NCBI RefSeq assembly: GCF_000968375.1
Contig: NZ_CP009933.1
Coordinates: 2,356,001-2,420,000, forward strand
Length of the DNA: 64,000 nt
Source of the DNA: Clostridium scatologenes
GTDB taxonomy: Bacteria > Bacillota > Clostridia > Clostridiales > Clostridiaceae
Reading direction: 5' to 3'
Positions 1 to 7,856 of this stretch are shown here, one piece after another; position 1 is the stretch's first letter; each line of letters opens with the position of its first letter. The position numbers and the translations under genes were made by a program. A model generated the notes under the pieces. It saw only the letters and a program-made list of their open reading frames with translations, was not told where the DNA came from and did no database searches.

Positions 1-41
1 TATTTTAAGCAAATTCATCTATGAGAGGAGGAGGTTTCTTT

Positions 42-1904
42 ATGAATGATGTTACACATAAAATTGAAAATAATTTATCTGTCATGCTATCCACTATAAA
101 AATTTCAATAATAGTATTTATCAGTATAATTATATATATTAACTTACCTAAATATTGGTTTGATTTAAATATAAAAAATAATGGTCAATTTAATTTATAT
201 ACTACAGCATTTTTTTTAATTATTACTGGAGTATGTTACTTAACCTGCTTAATAACTAATCATAAAGTATCTCAATCATCAAATGTATTTAGGATTTCCT
301 GGCTTTTAGAAAATATTTTTTTTATGCTTATTATTGCATTACCAATATACTTATCTACAGCTTATGAAAGTGAATATAAATATTTATTTCTACTATTAAT
401 AATAGCCTCAGTTATTGAATATGGTTCTCGTTATGGAATTATAACTTCACTTTTTTCTTCATGTTTTGTACTTGGAGCAGATTTGCTATATGCTCCAGTA
501 AAAGATGGAATTAATTTATATTTTCAAAAGGATTTAATAATGGTGGGAATATTTATTTTTGTTGCATGGATTCTTGGATACTATGTTGATATGGAAGGTG
601 AGAATAATAAAAAAAAGGATGAAACACTTAACATACTAAATACTGAATTAGAAAATCAGAATAAACAGAGACAGAATATGGAATCACTATTATTAAAAAA
701 TAAAATTTGTTATGATATGTTATTTGAAAATTCAGTAAATGCTATTATTGTACATAGAAAAGGAATAATCATATATGCCAATGAGAGTGCAGCTAAATTA
801 CTAGGATATGACAATCCAATGAAACTAAGTGGTAAGAGCTTTTATAATCATTATCCAAGAAATATTAAATTAAATATTGTAAAAAAGTATTCAAACATTA
901 TTATTAATAAATTTTCAAAGATTGCAGAAGAAGAAAATATATTAAACTGCAATGGCGACTTTATTCCAGTACGTAATACATCATCTTTTTTCACTTACAA
1001 GGATACCCCTACTGTATTAACATTTTTGCTTGATATAACTTCAGAAAAAAATGTAGAGACCTTAAAGCAAGATGCAGAAAAGAATTTAAAATTACTTAAT
1101 GAAACTAGAGAATTTAATATCCTTATAACTGAATTTTTTACTAATATGTCCCATGAACTTAAAACACCTGTTAATGTTATTTATGCTGCTATTCAAACTA
1201 TAAATATATATTTAGATGATTACAAAATAGATAATATAAAGAAATTAAAATCCTACTTAAAAACAATGAAACAAAATTGCCTGAGAATGATTAGGTTAAT
1301 AAATAATCTTCTAGATATAACTAAGTTGGATTCTGGATTTATTAAACTTAATAAAAAAAATGGTAATATCATAAATGTTATAGAGGATATTGTTCAATCA
1401 GTAGCATCCTATGTAAAAAGTAGGGATATAGAGCTTATATTTGATACAAATGTTGAGGAAAAAACTATGGCTTTTGATTATGATAAGATAGAGCGTATAA
1501 TGTTAAATTTAATATCCAATGCTTTTAAATATAGCCATTCTAAAGGACAAATATATGTTAATTTAATAGATGAAGGATCAAATCTTGTTATTAAAGTAAA
1601 AGATGAAGGAGACGGTATTCCAAAAGATAAACTTAATGTTATATTTGAACGTTTTGGACAAGCAAATCGTTCACTTTCCAGGCAATGCGAAGGAACTGGA
1701 ATAGGTTTATATCTTGTAAAATCATTTACTGAAATGCATGGTGGTAAAATAAGTGTTACAAGCATTGAAGGAAAAGGTAGTGAATTTTCAATATTACTAC
1801 CTGCTGAATTGGTTAAAGATCAACATTTTATGGATGATAAATCTATTCTTCAGACTAATGTGGAGAGGATTAGCATAGAATTTTCAGATATATATTCACA
1901 GTAA
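42..1904 (+). CDS. Membrane-bound PAS sensor histidine kinase
   Basis: A 620-residue sensor kinase. The start at 42 is preferred over an in-frame ATG at 21 because a strong AGGAGGAGG ribosome binding site sits at about 26-34. Residues 15-190 hold about five to six hydrophobic helices with short loops, followed by a coiled linker and a PAS-like domain (about 220-340). The HisKA motif SHELKTP carries the phospho-acceptor His371. The ATPase domain shows the N box (NLISNAFKYS), G1 (DEGDGIP) and G2 (GTGIGLYLVKSF). It should autophosphorylate at the inner membrane face. No response regulator lies next to it, so it looks like an orphan kinase; in clostridia such kinases often feed Spo0A, which is inference only. 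Confidence 0.9.
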   Translation: MNDVTHKIENNLSVMLSTIKISIIVFISIIIYINLPKYWFDLNIKNNGQFNLYTTAFFLIITGVCYLTCLITNHKVSQSSNVFRISWLLENIFFMLIIALPIYLSTAYESEYKYLFLLLIIASVIEYGSRYGIITSLFSSCFVLGADLLYAPVKDGINLYFQKDLIMVGIFIFVAWILGYYVDMEGENNKKKDETLNILNTELENQNKQRQNMESLLLKNKICYDMLFENSVNAIIVHRKGIIIYANESAAKLLGYDNPMKLSGKSFYNHYPRNIKLNIVKKYSNIIINKFSKIAEEENILNCNGDFIPVRNTSSFFTYKDTPTVLTFLLDITSEKNVETLKQDAEKNLKLLNETREFNILITEFFTNMSHELKTPVNVIYAAIQTINIYLDDYKIDNIKKLKSYLKTMKQNCLRMIRLINNLLDITKLDSGFIKLNKKNGNIINVIEDIVQSVASYVKSRDIELIFDTNVEEKTMAFDYDKIERIMLNLISNAFKYSHSKGQIYVNLIDEGSNLVIKVKDEGDGIPKDKLNVIFERFGQANRSLSRQCEGTGIGLYLVKSFTEMHGGKISVTSIEGKGSEFSILLPAELVKDQHFMDDKSILQTNVERISIEFSDIYSQ

Positions 1905-1920
1905 TTCTAAAATTAATCAT

Positions 1921-1983
1921 AGCAAAACAATTTGTTAATGATATCTAGGGGGAATCTTGCGAAGCCTTCGACAAGCTTGCTAA
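1921..1983 (+). repeat. IS3-type transposase 3'-end scar, copy a
   Basis: The sequence resembles the last codons of the IS3-family remnant at 21873-22195 (AKQFVN...) plus the following AGCTTGCTAA tail, with an internal stop. Similar pieces occur at 12209, 13878, 14739, 24318 and 24526, all on the plus strand. Confidence 0.6.
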
Positions 1984-2155
1984 TACCTCAACTTTCTTTA
2001 TTAATATACCTCTCAAATCCCTTCAATTATCCTCATCTCGAAGTAATTGAGTTAACTCTAGTACTTCTTCTTTTAATAATTTATTCACTATTCAAATTCC
2101 TCCTATTTATCTATCTTTTTCATAAGTTATTTGCTTAGGCAAATTAGAAATCTTA

Positions 2156-2386
2156 TTATGAAGTGACTTTTATATCCTTACTTGGAATATTATCAGCTAA
2201 CCATACTTTATCGTTACCTAAATAAAATTTAACACCTTCATCCCAAGCCTTTTTAGCATCAATTTCAAGAATAACTGGCTTATCATCGTGTCTTTTTCCA
2301 ACTTGAAGTGCAGTTTCTATATCATTCGATAAGTGAACATATTGCCTTCCTTTTGGCAACAATTCACTATTCTCTATTGAATTCAA
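2156..2386 (-). pseudogene. kptA: RNA 2'-phosphotransferase (KptA/Tpt1) C-terminal fragment
   Basis: The 76 residues contain RQYVHLSNDIETALQVGKRH and GVKFYLGNDKVWLADNIP, which match the C-terminal half of KptA/Tpt1, the NAD-dependent enzyme that removes a 2'-phosphate from RNA splice junctions. The family is normally about 180 residues; the N-terminal half with the first catalytic residues is missing, so it is very likely inactive. The break point lies against another gene fragment (2403-2591). A second RNA-repair gene, the RtcB-like ligase, lies 7.4 kb away. Whether the two were ever linked is unknown. Confidence 0.75.
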
Positions 2387-2402
2387 TCATTTCCGCTACC
2401 GT

Positions 2403-2591
2403 TTATATCTTTTCTTCCATTTTTCCTTTTTCTATTCCCTTTTGAACACCCCTTTCTTCAACCTTAGGATCATAAAAACTCTTCACCATATATTTAACCT
2501 CCTCATCGAAATCCGTATATTTTCCGTACATACTTAAAAAATATGAATTTATATTTTCTATTGCAGATGTCATTTCATCATAATCTTCCAA
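2403..2591 (-). pseudogene. Rpn/PD-(D/E)XK transposase-family fragment
   Basis: The 62 residues end in a highly charged VQKGIEKGKMEEKI tail typical of Rpn (recombination-promoting nuclease / transposase_31-like) proteins. The catalytic N-terminal part is absent; full-length members are about 300 residues. Related broken copies lie at 13917-14594 and 37793-38250. Assignment rests on the tail and the body motif KYMVKSFYDPKVEERG and is moderate. Confidence 0.5.
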
Positions 2592-2677
2592 AGTTTCCGA
2601 TGACTACCTGATCTAAACTCCCATCTTCTTCAAAGTGAAAGTAAAGAGCGGATACGTCCCTGAATTCGTTCAACTAA

Positions 2678-2709
2678 GAATCAGATTGGGTTGTTCCCTC
2701 ATCTGATTC
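2678..2709. terminator. Hairpin between broken genes
   Basis: Arms GAATCAGAT (2678-2686) and ATCTGATTC (2701-2709) with inner GGG/CCC pairing. There is no clear T run on either strand, so termination is only possible. Confidence 0.4.
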
Positions 2710-2714
2710 AAGTT

Positions 2715-3173
2715 TCACTTCATCTTATTATTATACGATAAATCTATAGCTTTTAAAGTATCTCTGATTTGGGATATTCCTGCAGTTATTCCTGATATCT
2801 TTGAAAATACTGAGCATATATTTTCTTCCATATCTCGTACACCATTACAATATGCATTAAATGAATTATCAAACTCTGTCAAACTCATTGTTTGATTCCT
2901 CAGTGAGTTTTCTGTATTTTCAACATCTCCTCCTATAGGGAATGATGTAAAACTCAAACTACCTAATAAACTCAGTATTTCTTCAAATTTAGAATTCATT
3001 TGTCTATAATAATTATCTGTACATTCACTAATATTGTTATTTATTGGAAAACGTCCTCCATATTGAAGTGAAATAATTCCTGTATCATCATTTATAAGAG
3101 CTACTCCGCCTACACTATATATTAACGTTCCTTGCAATAATTTACTTAAAATTATAAATTTTTTAATCATCAT
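2715..3173 (-). CDS. Hypothetical 152-aa protein divergent from the DUF1659 gene
   Basis: The start at 3173 (MMIKKFIIL) is chosen because an AAAAGGAGAC ribosome binding site lies just upstream (3186-3195); a longer open frame runs through the divergent gene and is not credible. The N-terminus is moderately hydrophobic and glycine-containing (about 5-30, LLQGTLIYSVGGVALI), followed by a polar, probably helical remainder. No family is recognised. It is transcribed away from the DUF1659/DUF2922/YvrJ cluster, sharing only 64 bp of upstream DNA, so it may be co-regulated with that cluster. Confidence 0.6.
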   Translation of the reverse strand: MMIKKFIILSKLLQGTLIYSVGGVALINDDTGIISLQYGGRFPINNNISECTDNYYRQMNSKFEEILSLLGSLSFTSFPIGGDVENTENSLRNQTMSLTEFDNSFNAYCNGVRDMEENICSVFSKISGITAGISQIRDTLKAIDLSYNNKMK

Positions 3174-3237
3174 ATAAAGAAGATTGTCTCCTTTTAAAAA
3201 ACTACACCTATATATTAAGTGAAAGGAGATGATAAGC

Positions 3238-3462
3238 ATGGCTGCAAAAGCAACAAAGCTTGAAACTACAATGATTCTTAAGTACAAGGATGGAGTGGAT
3301 AAAAACGGAAAGGATGTAATCAAAAAACAGAGTTTTTCAAAAGTGAAAACTTCAGCAGCAGATCAGGACATTTTTGATGTAGCAAAGCAATTTGAAACAC
3401 TACTTGGAAAAACTTTAAATGAACTTGTAAGAGAAGATCAAAGCGGAATAACCAACGCTTAA
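3238..3462 (+). CDS. DUF1659-domain protein
   Basis: A small 74-residue protein (MAAKATKLETTMILKYKDG...) with the layout of DUF1659: a central DKNGKD.I.KKQSFS.V strand-turn region and a C-terminal helix (VAKQFETLLGKTLNELVRED). ATG 3238 is used because the AAAGGAG site at 3222-3228 is correctly spaced, whereas ATG 3229 overlaps it. Its function is unknown. It is first of a run with DUF2922 and YvrJ, a combination common in Firmicutes, followed here by two sigma-like factors. Confidence 0.85.
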   Translation: MAAKATKLETTMILKYKDGVDKNGKDVIKKQSFSKVKTSAADQDIFDVAKQFETLLGKTLNELVREDQSGITNA

Positions 3463-3521
3463 ACTACAAAGATTAGTCACTCAACTATTCCAAAATAATA
3501 AAAAAACAAGGAGGTATTAAT

Positions 3522-3740
3522 ATGGCAAAATCACTATCTATGACTTTTTTAAATGAGGAAGGCAAAAAATCTTCCATAACCTTAAAAAGTGTTAAAGAGG
3601 ATGTTACTGAAGCTGAAGTTAAAGCAGCTATGGATGTAATATTAGCTAAAAACATATTTACATCAGGTGGTTTAGATCTAAAAGCAAAAGACTCTGCTCA
3701 CATAGTAGAAAGAAACAGCTCCAGCTTAACAGTAAAATAA
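3522..3740 (+). CDS. DUF2922-domain protein
   Basis: A 72-residue protein (MAKSLSMTFLNEEGKKSSITLKSVKED...) typical of DUF2922: N-terminal strands, the helix VTEAEVKAAMDVILAKNIF, and a C-terminal DSAHIVERNSSSLTV strand pair. A strong AAGGAGG site is upstream. It lies 59 bp after the DUF1659 gene and is probably co-transcribed. The biochemical function of the family is not known. Confidence 0.85.
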   Translation: MAKSLSMTFLNEEGKKSSITLKSVKEDVTEAEVKAAMDVILAKNIFTSGGLDLKAKDSAHIVERNSSSLTVK

Positions 3741-3762
3741 TGAAACTTTCAAACCCATAATT

Positions 3763-3803
3763 GATAAATGGACAGTTAAATCAAGTTTAATTGTCCATTT
3801 ATC
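3763..3803 (+). terminator. Long hairpin after the DUF2922 gene
   Basis: An 18-bp stem (3763-3780 with 3786-3803, one G-U pair) and a 5-nt loop. It lies between the DUF2922 gene and yvrJ, so it may attenuate or protect the transcript instead of fully terminating it. The following T stretch is weak. Confidence 0.6.
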
Positions 3804-3838
3804 GCATTATTTTCAAAATTAACTTGGAGGTTTAGAAC

Positions 3839-4012
3839 ATGGAAACAAATCTTGTAAACTTAATAGGCAATCTAGGTTTTCCCATTGCAGTATCTGCTTA
3901 TCTATTAGTAAGAATTGAAAGCAAAATGGAAAACTTAACTTGCAGCATAAATAATTTATCCAATGCTATAAACCAAATGATAAGAGATGAAAAGAAATCA
4001 AATGATCCCTGA
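3839..4012 (+). CDS. YvrJ-family small membrane protein
   Basis: A 57-residue protein (METNLVNLIGNLGFPIAVSAYL...) with one transmembrane helix (about 5-24) and a charged coiled tail (RIESKMENLTCSINNLSNAINQMIRDEKK). A TTGGAGG site lies 11 nt upstream of ATG 3839. This matches the YvrJ family; the shape (one helix plus basic coil) is also that of BhlA/UviB holin-like proteins. In Bacillus subtilis yvrJ sits beside the sigma factor genes sigO/rsoA, and here it also precedes sigma-like genes. The holin-like role is inference. Confidence 0.8.
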   Translation: METNLVNLIGNLGFPIAVSAYLLVRIESKMENLTCSINNLSNAINQMIRDEKKSNDP

Positions 4013-4030
4013 TACAATATAGTCAACTTT

Positions 4031-4068
4031 AAAAAGTTCTGATTGAAGATCTCCAATCAGAACTTTTT
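4031..4068 (+). terminator. Rho-independent terminator after yvrJ
   Basis: A perfect 15-bp stem (4031-4045 with 4054-4068), an 8-nt loop, and a T run formed by the right arm. It closes the DUF1659-DUF2922-yvrJ unit. The rest of the gap to 4399 is AT-rich; a TATAAT at 4351-4356 is a candidate -10 box for the next operon. Confidence 0.85.
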
Positions 4069-4399
4069 TATATTCTTTAATGCTTGTAATAATTAAACAA
4101 AGTTTCATATACTGCTAAAACTAAAATCAAAGTTGAAAATATTGATTAAAAATCTTCAGTTTTAAAAAATTCAGAATAAAATTTTTCATCGTAAATCTAC
4201 AAAATCAGAGGCTTTTCCTCACTAAAAAATCAAATTATTCTATAATAAATATAAAAATTTATCATATATCACTAAATTAAGTGAAATTATACAAAAAAAC
4301 TGTATAAATAAGTAAAATATTTTCTTTACTAATATGCAACATTTTCTTCATATAATGGGACTTTATTAATGAGAGAAAAAATAAGAAAGAAGTGATAAT

Positions 4400-5044
4400 A
4401 TGGATTTTTGTACTATGGATTTAAAAGATTTTATAGAAAGGATAAAAAAGAAAGATAGTATTGCTATAAGTCACTTATACAGAAGTTTTGAGGGCTATAT
4501 ATTTAAAACTTACAATAACAGAATAGGAAATATTTATGGAAATCAATATTTGGAAGATTACCTAAGTGACGTAATTTTATCAATAGATAGAGCAGCTTCA
4601 AATTTTAATGGAACTACTAAAAATAGCTTTAACAGCTGTATATTCCAAACTATTTTGCATTGTGAAAAAAGAATTTATACAAATAAATGCGAACATCAGT
4701 GTATTTATAAACATCTAGATGACGAAAAAGATTTGCATTATATAGAAAAAAACTTTATTTGCAGCGAAGATTCTATTTTTAATCAAATTTTGTTCAATGA
4801 TGAATTAGTAAATTATTTAAAGCGTAAACTAAAACCTTTAGAAATTGAGTTGTTTGAATGCTTTTTTTATAAAAAGGAAACACTAAAATATTTTGCTGAA
4901 ACTCACAATCTAAATTATTCCTCTGTAAGATCCACCTTTCGCAGAATGTTAAAAAAAATAGAGTATAAAGAAATTAAGTCCTTATTAGAATTGAAACATA
5001 GTTTGTTCTTATTTATCGCCTGTATTATTGGGGGGTGCTTATAA
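4400..5044 (+). CDS. Sigma-70-like factor A (divergent)
   Basis: 214 residues. The N-terminal part (about 5-100) resembles a degenerate sigma region 2 (DFIERIKKKDSIAISHLYRSF...), with an aromatic and cysteine-rich middle. The C-terminal part has a region-4-like helix-turn-helix (LKPLEIELFECFFYKKETLKYFAETHNLNYSSVRSTFRRMLKKIE, about 140-190). The protein ends in an unusual hydrophobic segment (SLFLFIACIIGGCL). Similarity is to the small UviA/TcdR/BotR-like class, but this is by eye. It overlaps the next sigma-like gene by 10 bp, so the two are co-translated and may work as a pair, as SigO and RsoA do in B. subtilis. Confidence 0.6.
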   Translation: MDFCTMDLKDFIERIKKKDSIAISHLYRSFEGYIFKTYNNRIGNIYGNQYLEDYLSDVILSIDRAASNFNGTTKNSFNSCIFQTILHCEKRIYTNKCEHQCIYKHLDDEKDLHYIEKNFICSEDSIFNQILFNDELVNYLKRKLKPLEIELFECFFYKKETLKYFAETHNLNYSSVRSTFRRMLKKIEYKEIKSLLELKHSLFLFIACIIGGCL

Positions 5045-5628
5045 TATTACAGCTTCTAGATTTAGTGAAAAAGGCCCAGACTGGAGATAAAGTATCTCTT
5101 CAAGCTATAATTAAAAACTTTGAAAGCTTTATGTACAAAACCGCTAGTTCCATTTACATAAATGGGTACGAAACAGAAGATTTACTCCAAATAGAAGCCA
5201 TAGCCTTAATTAATGCTGTATTTAAATACAACTGTGAATATACAAATGCTTTTATAACCTATGCCACCACTGCTATTAAGAATGCTGCATACAATGAACT
5301 TAGAAGTTATTTAAATAAGAAAAATGGAGAAAAATTTGAATTCAGCTTAAATAATACTATGGATGAAGACACTGAATTTATGGACATGCTTCTTAGTGAT
5401 GATAATGTGGAAGAGGATATATTGTTAAAAGAAGACATTAGGGCTTTAAAAAAAGCCCTGAAACTTCTCCCTGACAACTTTAGAGAAATTATATACTGGC
5501 ACTATTTTAAGGAAAAATCTTTAAAGGAATATGCAGAATTTAGAAATATAAAATACTCAACTGTAAAAAAGCGGCATGCACGAGCACTTGAGAAATTGAA
5601 ACAAACAATTATAGCAATGAGCAAATAG
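5035..5628 (+). CDS. Sigma-70-family RNA polymerase sigma factor B
   Basis: 197 residues with a recognisable region 2 (KNFESFMYKTASSIYINGYETEDLLQIEAIALINAVFKYN..., about 25-90) and region 4 (ALKLLPDNFREIIYWHYFKEKSLKEYAEFRNIKYSTVKKRHARALEKLK, about 140-190). No anti-sigma gene is adjacent. The start is uncertain: the GTG at 5035 lies inside a GGGGGGTG stretch overlapping the end of sigma A, so translational coupling is likely. It is followed by DnaD- and DnaC-like genes, so the pair may control a phage-like replication module. Confidence 0.8.
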   Translation: MLIILQLLDLVKKAQTGDKVSLQAIIKNFESFMYKTASSIYINGYETEDLLQIEAIALINAVFKYNCEYTNAFITYATTAIKNAAYNELRSYLNKKNGEKFEFSLNNTMDEDTEFMDMLLSDDNVEEDILLKEDIRALKKALKLLPDNFREIIYWHYFKEKSLKEYAEFRNIKYSTVKKRHARALEKLKQTIIAMSK

Positions 5629-5801
5629 AATTTCTTTTTGCCAAGCAAAGCTTCTCAAGTTAAGAACTAATAATGAAAAATTAATAGTGAAGGATGATTT
5701 TTTGTAGTGTAACGGAAAAAAATCCACATTACCTATTAATTCTTCCTTCTTACCTATTAACTAAAAATACAAACTATATAAGTAAAGGATTGGTGTTAAT
5801 T

Positions 5802-6905
5802 ATGAAAAAAGTACTTTTAGAAAATGAAATAACTATGGTTTTTCAGCCTAAGCTTGCAGAAATTTTTGGGATCACAGAAAGTATAATACTTCAGCAAATC
5901 CACTACTGGCTTTTAAAAAGCAATCACATAATAGATGGCACACCCTGGATTTATAACAGCTATGAAGCTTGGCACAATCAAATAAACTTTTTATGCAAGA
6001 GAACCATAATAAGAGCTATAAAAAAGCTTGAAACTGCAGGAGTTGTTTTAAGCTCTAATTTCAATAAATCAAAAATGGACAAAACTAAATGGTACACAAT
6101 AGATTATGAAAAACTCGAGAGCTTATGTGATGCTTTTGAAGATGGTACTAATTCAACAATTGACACTAAAGGAAAGCCAGGTGAAAATTCATCTGACACT
6201 TCTCACGATGATAAAAAACTAGAAGCTCCTGACAACTTAGAAGCAAATGAAATTTCTATGGAGAAAAATATTTATTACAACAATGATAAAGCTTATGAAA
6301 ATTTAGATGATGTAAATAAGTACAACAATAAGTGCCTTTCTCCTTCTTCCATTGAGTCAAAAAGTCCTGTGGATAATGCCTATTTTAATAAAGCAATACC
6401 AGAGATTACTACAGAGACTTACTTAAAAAAAGAAGAAGAAGGGCTCACCGATGTTGTCAATTTTTACAGTGACAATATAAGCTCCGCCAGTCCTTATGAA
6501 ATCGACTTATTAAAAAATTTTATGGATGACTTTAATTCCAAGGACTTAATTATTCTTGGTATAAAGCAGGCACTAAAAAGCAATGCCAAAAATTTAAGAT
6601 ATATTGAAAAAGTGCTGTACAGCTGGAAAAATAAAGGTTTAAGGGATGAAAAGGAAGTTATAAATTATTTAAATAATTATAAAAAACATAAGAGTTATTA
6701 TGGTTTTCATCACTTTAAAACTAACAGTAATTTTCTTGATGATTATAAAAAGCTGCAAGGAGGGGAAAGCTTTGGAGGAACATGGGGAAACTATGAAAAG
6801 AGTTGGGGATATAATTCAGAGACTCAGAAAAAAGAATTTGGAAAACATGGAAGAGAAGAAGAAAAAACAGAATGGTATCAAGGAGACATGGAAGGCGTCA
6901 TCTGA
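5802..6905 (+). CDS. DnaD-domain replisome organiser
   Basis: 367 residues from ATG 5802 (MKKVLLENEITMVFQPKLAE...). The N-terminal half carries a winged-helix region typical of phage replisome organisers (ITESIILQQIHYWLLKSN..., WHNQINFLCKRTIIRAIKKLETAGVV). A polar linker (about 120-205) leads to a DnaD domain (about 213-290, VVNFYSDNISSASPYEIDLLKNF through YIEKVLYSWKNKGL). The family binds origin DNA and recruits the helicase loader. The next gene is a DnaC-like loader that overlaps its 3' end by about 113 bp, so the two form a phage-type initiation cassette. No integrase or structural phage genes are seen nearby. Confidence 0.88.
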   Translation: MKKVLLENEITMVFQPKLAEIFGITESIILQQIHYWLLKSNHIIDGTPWIYNSYEAWHNQINFLCKRTIIRAIKKLETAGVVLSSNFNKSKMDKTKWYTIDYEKLESLCDAFEDGTNSTIDTKGKPGENSSDTSHDDKKLEAPDNLEANEISMEKNIYYNNDKAYENLDDVNKYNNKCLSPSSIESKSPVDNAYFNKAIPEITTETYLKKEEEGLTDVVNFYSDNISSASPYEIDLLKNFMDDFNSKDLIILGIKQALKSNAKNLRYIEKVLYSWKNKGLRDEKEVINYLNNYKKHKSYYGFHHFKTNSNFLDDYKKLQGGESFGGTWGNYEKSWGYNSETQKKEFGKHGREEEKTEWYQGDMEGVI

Positions 6906-7596
6906 AGTTGATGCTTTAGAAAACTGCCCTATTTGCGGCGGAAAAGGATATATTATAAGACACTCTTCTAACTCTCAAGATACTATTGCCTTTTGCAAGT
7001 GTAGAGAAATGGATAAACTTAAGAGAATGTGGAGTTTTTCAGGCATAGAAACACAAAAAAATAAACTTACTTTCAAAAACTACAATGCCTACAATACAGC
7101 TACTGAAGAAGCAAAGAATACTGCTATCAAATACTTTAAAAGCTTTAAACAAATAAGAACTACTAGAAAAAACAGCATAGCTTTTTTGGGACAAGTTGGT
7201 AGTGGCAAGTCGCACTTGAGCATAGCTATAGGCTTAAACCTTCTATCAAAGGGCATTCCCGTAATTTACATGTCCTATAGAGAACAGATAATAAAATTAA
7301 AACAAAATATTTTAGATGAAGAATACTATGAAGCCTGCACACGAAAGTTCAAAACAGCACAGGTTTTAATAATAGATGATCTCTACAAAGGCAAGCTTAC
7401 TGACTCAGATATAAATATAACCTTTGAAATAATAAATTACAGATACATGAAGAATTTGCCTATAATAATATCTTCAGAATTCACTGTAGAAAAGCTCTTG
7501 TACTTTGATGAAAGCATAGGCAGTAGAATTTTAGAAATGTGCAAAAATTTCACTGTAGAAATACACGGTAAGGAGAATAATTATAGGTTGAAGTAG
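6793..7596 (+). CDS. DnaC-like helicase loader ATPase
   Basis: About 267 residues if it starts at ATG 6793 (MKRVGDIIQRL...), which has GGGG 4 nt upstream; ATG 6847 is an alternative. A CPICGGKGY...FCKC zinc-knuckle precedes the AAA+ domain: Walker A GQVGSGKS, Walker B VLIIDDLY, and a C-terminal SRILEMCKNFTVEI segment. This matches phage/DnaC-type loaders that place the replicative helicase on DNA opened by a DnaD-type protein. The start region overlaps the upstream gene by about 113 bp in another frame, which is unusually long. A long hairpin follows. Confidence 0.88.
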   Translation: MKRVGDIIQRLRKKNLENMEEKKKKQNGIKETWKASSEVDALENCPICGGKGYIIRHSSNSQDTIAFCKCREMDKLKRMWSFSGIETQKNKLTFKNYNAYNTATEEAKNTAIKYFKSFKQIRTTRKNSIAFLGQVGSGKSHLSIAIGLNLLSKGIPVIYMSYREQIIKLKQNILDEEYYEACTRKFKTAQVLIIDDLYKGKLTDSDINITFEIINYRYMKNLPIIISSEFTVEKLLYFDESIGSRILEMCKNFTVEIHGKENNYRLK

Positions 7597-7619
7597 AAGT
7601 AACTAAATTAAGCTGCTAA

Positions 7620-7640
7620 TAAAAATGGAATATTCATAGA
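7620..7640 (+). repeat. 21-bp direct repeat, left copy
   Basis: TAAAAATGGAATATTCATAG followed by A is repeated exactly at 9613-9633. The two copies flank the PI-PLC gene. Confidence 0.7.
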
Positions 7641-7644
7641 ATAA

Positions 7645-7710
7645 GAAGCTGTCGCATTAAGAATAAATACTACAATATATTGTATGTAAATTTCTTAGTT
7701 CAACAGCTTC
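7645..7710 (+). terminator. Long hairpin downstream of the dnaC-like gene
   Basis: Outer arms GAAGCTGT (7645-7652) and ACAGCTTC (7703-7710), inner ATTAAGAA/TTCTTAGT pairing, and an apical TACAATATATTGTA palindrome. It may be a terminator or a small palindromic mobile repeat. Confidence 0.5.
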
Positions 7711-7856
7711 CTAGAAACTTTTATTAGTATAATTTCTATTTGTACTTCTAAATATAGTTATTTAAATAAGATCATCATTTCCACTAAATTACACTGTATT
7801 TTTATAATTTTAGGTAGTGTCTGGTATTCTAGCGATGATGTGCTTATTGTCTTAAC

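Noticed and set aside
1932..2138. 68-codon plus-strand open frame
   Set aside because: Starts inside an IS3 scar and is compositionally AT-rich hydrophobic noise.
3173..3323. N-terminal extension of the 2715-3173 gene to 3323
   Set aside because: It would run antisense through the DUF1659 gene and its ribosome binding site; ATG 3173 has its own site.
3174..7596. Complete prophage
   Set aside because: Only replication, sigma and small membrane genes; no integrase, terminase, capsid or tail genes in the window.
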